Assembly (NCBI GenBank): GCA_023260935.1
Contig: JALQTL010000055.1
Coordinates: 1 to 6,407 of the forward strand
Source: Paracoccaceae bacterium
Lineage (GTDB): Bacteria; Pseudomonadota; Alphaproteobacteria; Rhodobacterales; Rhodobacteraceae
Direction: 5' to 3'
DNA length: 6,407 nt
Under the pieces are notes generated by a model. The model had not been told where the DNA came from. It ran no database searches and saw only the letters and a program-made list of their open reading frames with translations. Below are positions 6,045-6,407 of the stretch, piece by piece. The position numbers and the translations under genes are program-made. The first letter of the stretch is position 1, and each line of letters begins with the position of its first letter.

Positions 6045-6105
6045 AAAAGACCCCAGCCCCCAGAGGGGAAGGAACCGTTCTTGCATGAATGATCAAAGGA
6101 AAGGA

Positions 6106-6182
6106 TGGTACCGACTCCCCGGCTCGAACGGGGGACCCCCAGATCCACAATCTGGTGCTCTAACCAACTGAGCTAAGTCGGC
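6106..6182 (-). tRNA. tRNA-His (anticodon GTG), lacking G-1
   Basis: The 77-base gene folds as a full cloverleaf on the minus strand: acceptor arm GCCGACT/AGTCGGT, D stem GCTC/GAGC, anticodon stem CCAGA/TCTGG with loop TTGTGGA (anticodon GTG, reading His codons CAC/CAU), T stem CCCCG/CGGGG with loop TTCGAGC, and an encoded CCA (6108-6106). The acceptor is unusual for His: position 1 is G opposite U72, the discriminator is A73 rather than C73, and the genomic base at -1 is T, so no G-1:C73 pair can form. This matches the derived tRNA-His known from a subgroup of alphaproteobacteria including Caulobacter, charged by a divergent HisRS. It lies 117 bases upstream of tex on the same strand. Confidence 0.97.
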
Positions 6183-6192
6183 ACTTGCGGGC

Positions 6193-6221
6193 GATTTACC
6201 CCCCCCGGCGGGGGAATGCAA
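6193..6221 (-). promoter_or_regulatory. Candidate tRNA-His promoter with a G/C-tract spacer
   Basis: Minus strand: TTGCAT (6216-6221) and TAAATC (6193-6198) are 17 bases apart, and the -10 ends 10 bases before the tRNA 5' end, which is well placed. Each box matches the consensus at only 3 of 6 bases, although the TTG of the -35 is kept. The spacer is almost entirely C and G runs (8 C in a row on the + strand, 6199-6206, then G-rich) and is self-complementary. Confidence 0.3.
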
Positions 6222-6234
6222 CCCCCTCGCGTGC

Positions 6235-6263
6235 TTGCCATGACGCTTTTTCGGCGCTAGGCC
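6235..6263 (+). promoter_or_regulatory. Candidate promoter of the DUF6324-like gene
   Basis: A -35 TTGCCA (6235-6240, the same hexamer as at gpx) is followed after 17 bases by TAGGCC (6258-6263), a poor -10 keeping only the TA. Transcription would start near 6270, leaving a leader of about 19 bases with the GGAG site at 6279-6282. Spacing is good and box quality mixed. Confidence 0.3.
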
Positions 6264-6288
6264 ACCAGAACCGAAAACGGAGAACGCC

Positions 6289-6407
6289 ATGAGCATCAAC
6301 GACCAGAGCGAAATCGCCGCGAACCTGCAAATCGGGCCGACGGATGAGGGCATGGTGCGAATCTATGTCGAGGCCGAGGGCGGGATCGAGCTACCGCTGG
6401 ACTTCGA
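6289..6407 (+). CDS. Small conserved DUF6324-like protein, N-terminal part (runs off the window)
   Basis: The ATG at 6289 follows GGAG (6279-6282) at 6-base spacing. The frame is open to the window end, giving 39 complete residues: MSINDQSEIAANLQIGP, then TDEGMVRIYVEAEGGIELPLDF. It resembles a short acidic protein family widespread in Rhodobacteraceae that I recall as DUF6324, whose members begin with the same ANLQIGPTDxGMVRI block. I am confident it is a real gene and moderately confident of the family name. No function is known to me, and I see no signal peptide or membrane segment. It diverges from tRNA-His, with 106 bases between the two. Confidence 0.7.
   Translation, partial: MSINDQSEIAANLQIGPTDEGMVRIYVEAEGGIELPLDF

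Noticed and set aside
6045..6068. Possible intrinsic terminator of tRNA-His (CCCC...GGGG then TCTTTT, minus strand)
   Set aside because: The stem is only 4 bp with a 10-base loop and the T run is broken, which is too weak to call as a terminator.
5989..6150. Longer tex N-terminus starting at 6150
   Set aside because: It would overlap the tRNA-His gene and add 54 residues not found in the Tex family. A Shine-Dalgarno supports 5988.
6093..6353. An 86-codon open frame on the minus strand across the tRNA
   Set aside because: It runs through a well-folded tRNA-His and its promoter region. The familiar-looking peptide is the tRNA read as protein, a common false gene.

Overview
The window is GC-rich and gene-dense and looks like ordinary chromosome of a Rhodobacteraceae-type alphaproteobacterium (Rhodobacter/Paracoccus relatives). 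The taxonomic clues are a tRNA-His of the unusual alphaproteobacterial type (no G-1, G1:U72, A73), a DUF1178 protein, a small DUF6324-like protein, a 'KGWP' Nudix hydrolase and codon use strongly biased to G/C third positions. No mobile element, CRISPR array, prophage gene or compositional island was seen, and no intergenic stretch exceeds about 175 bases.

Layout from left to right. (1) The 3' end of an amidase-signature gene (+, 1-168) converges on a three-gene minus-strand operon. (2) That operon reads gpx (exported glutathione peroxidase-like protein, 2362-1841), then an AcuC-like class I histone-deacetylase-fold protein (1832-717), then thpR (RNA 2',3'-cyclic phosphodiesterase, 720-175). 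The genes are 8 nt apart and then overlap by an ATGA. (3) A 173-bp divergent intergenic region holds a plausible gpx promoter and a perfect 6-1-6 palindrome. (4) A plus-strand pair follows: a DIPP-like Nudix hydrolase (2536-3060) and a DUF1178 zinc-ribbon-like protein (3130-3564). A strong hairpin between them buries the likely Shine-Dalgarno of the second gene. (5) tex, the S1/YqgF/HhH RNA-binding transcription accessory protein (minus, 5988-3628), lies directly downstream of tRNA-His(GTG) (minus, 6182-6106). (6) Diverging from the tRNA is the start of a small DUF6324-like gene (+, 6289 to the window end).

Functionally, most genes are housekeeping: RNA processing and translation (ThpR, Tex, tRNA-His), peroxide defence (GPx) and nucleotide-phosphate clean-up (Nudix). 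No pathway links them obviously. The gpx-HDAC-thpR arrangement is the only tight operon, and why these three are grouped is not evident from the sequence.

I did not find a convincing undescribed system. The best leads are the SD-sequestering hairpin before the DUF1178 gene, the palindrome upstream of gpx, the odd peroxidase active site, the three-gene operon itself, and the non-canonical tRNA-His (already described for this clade).
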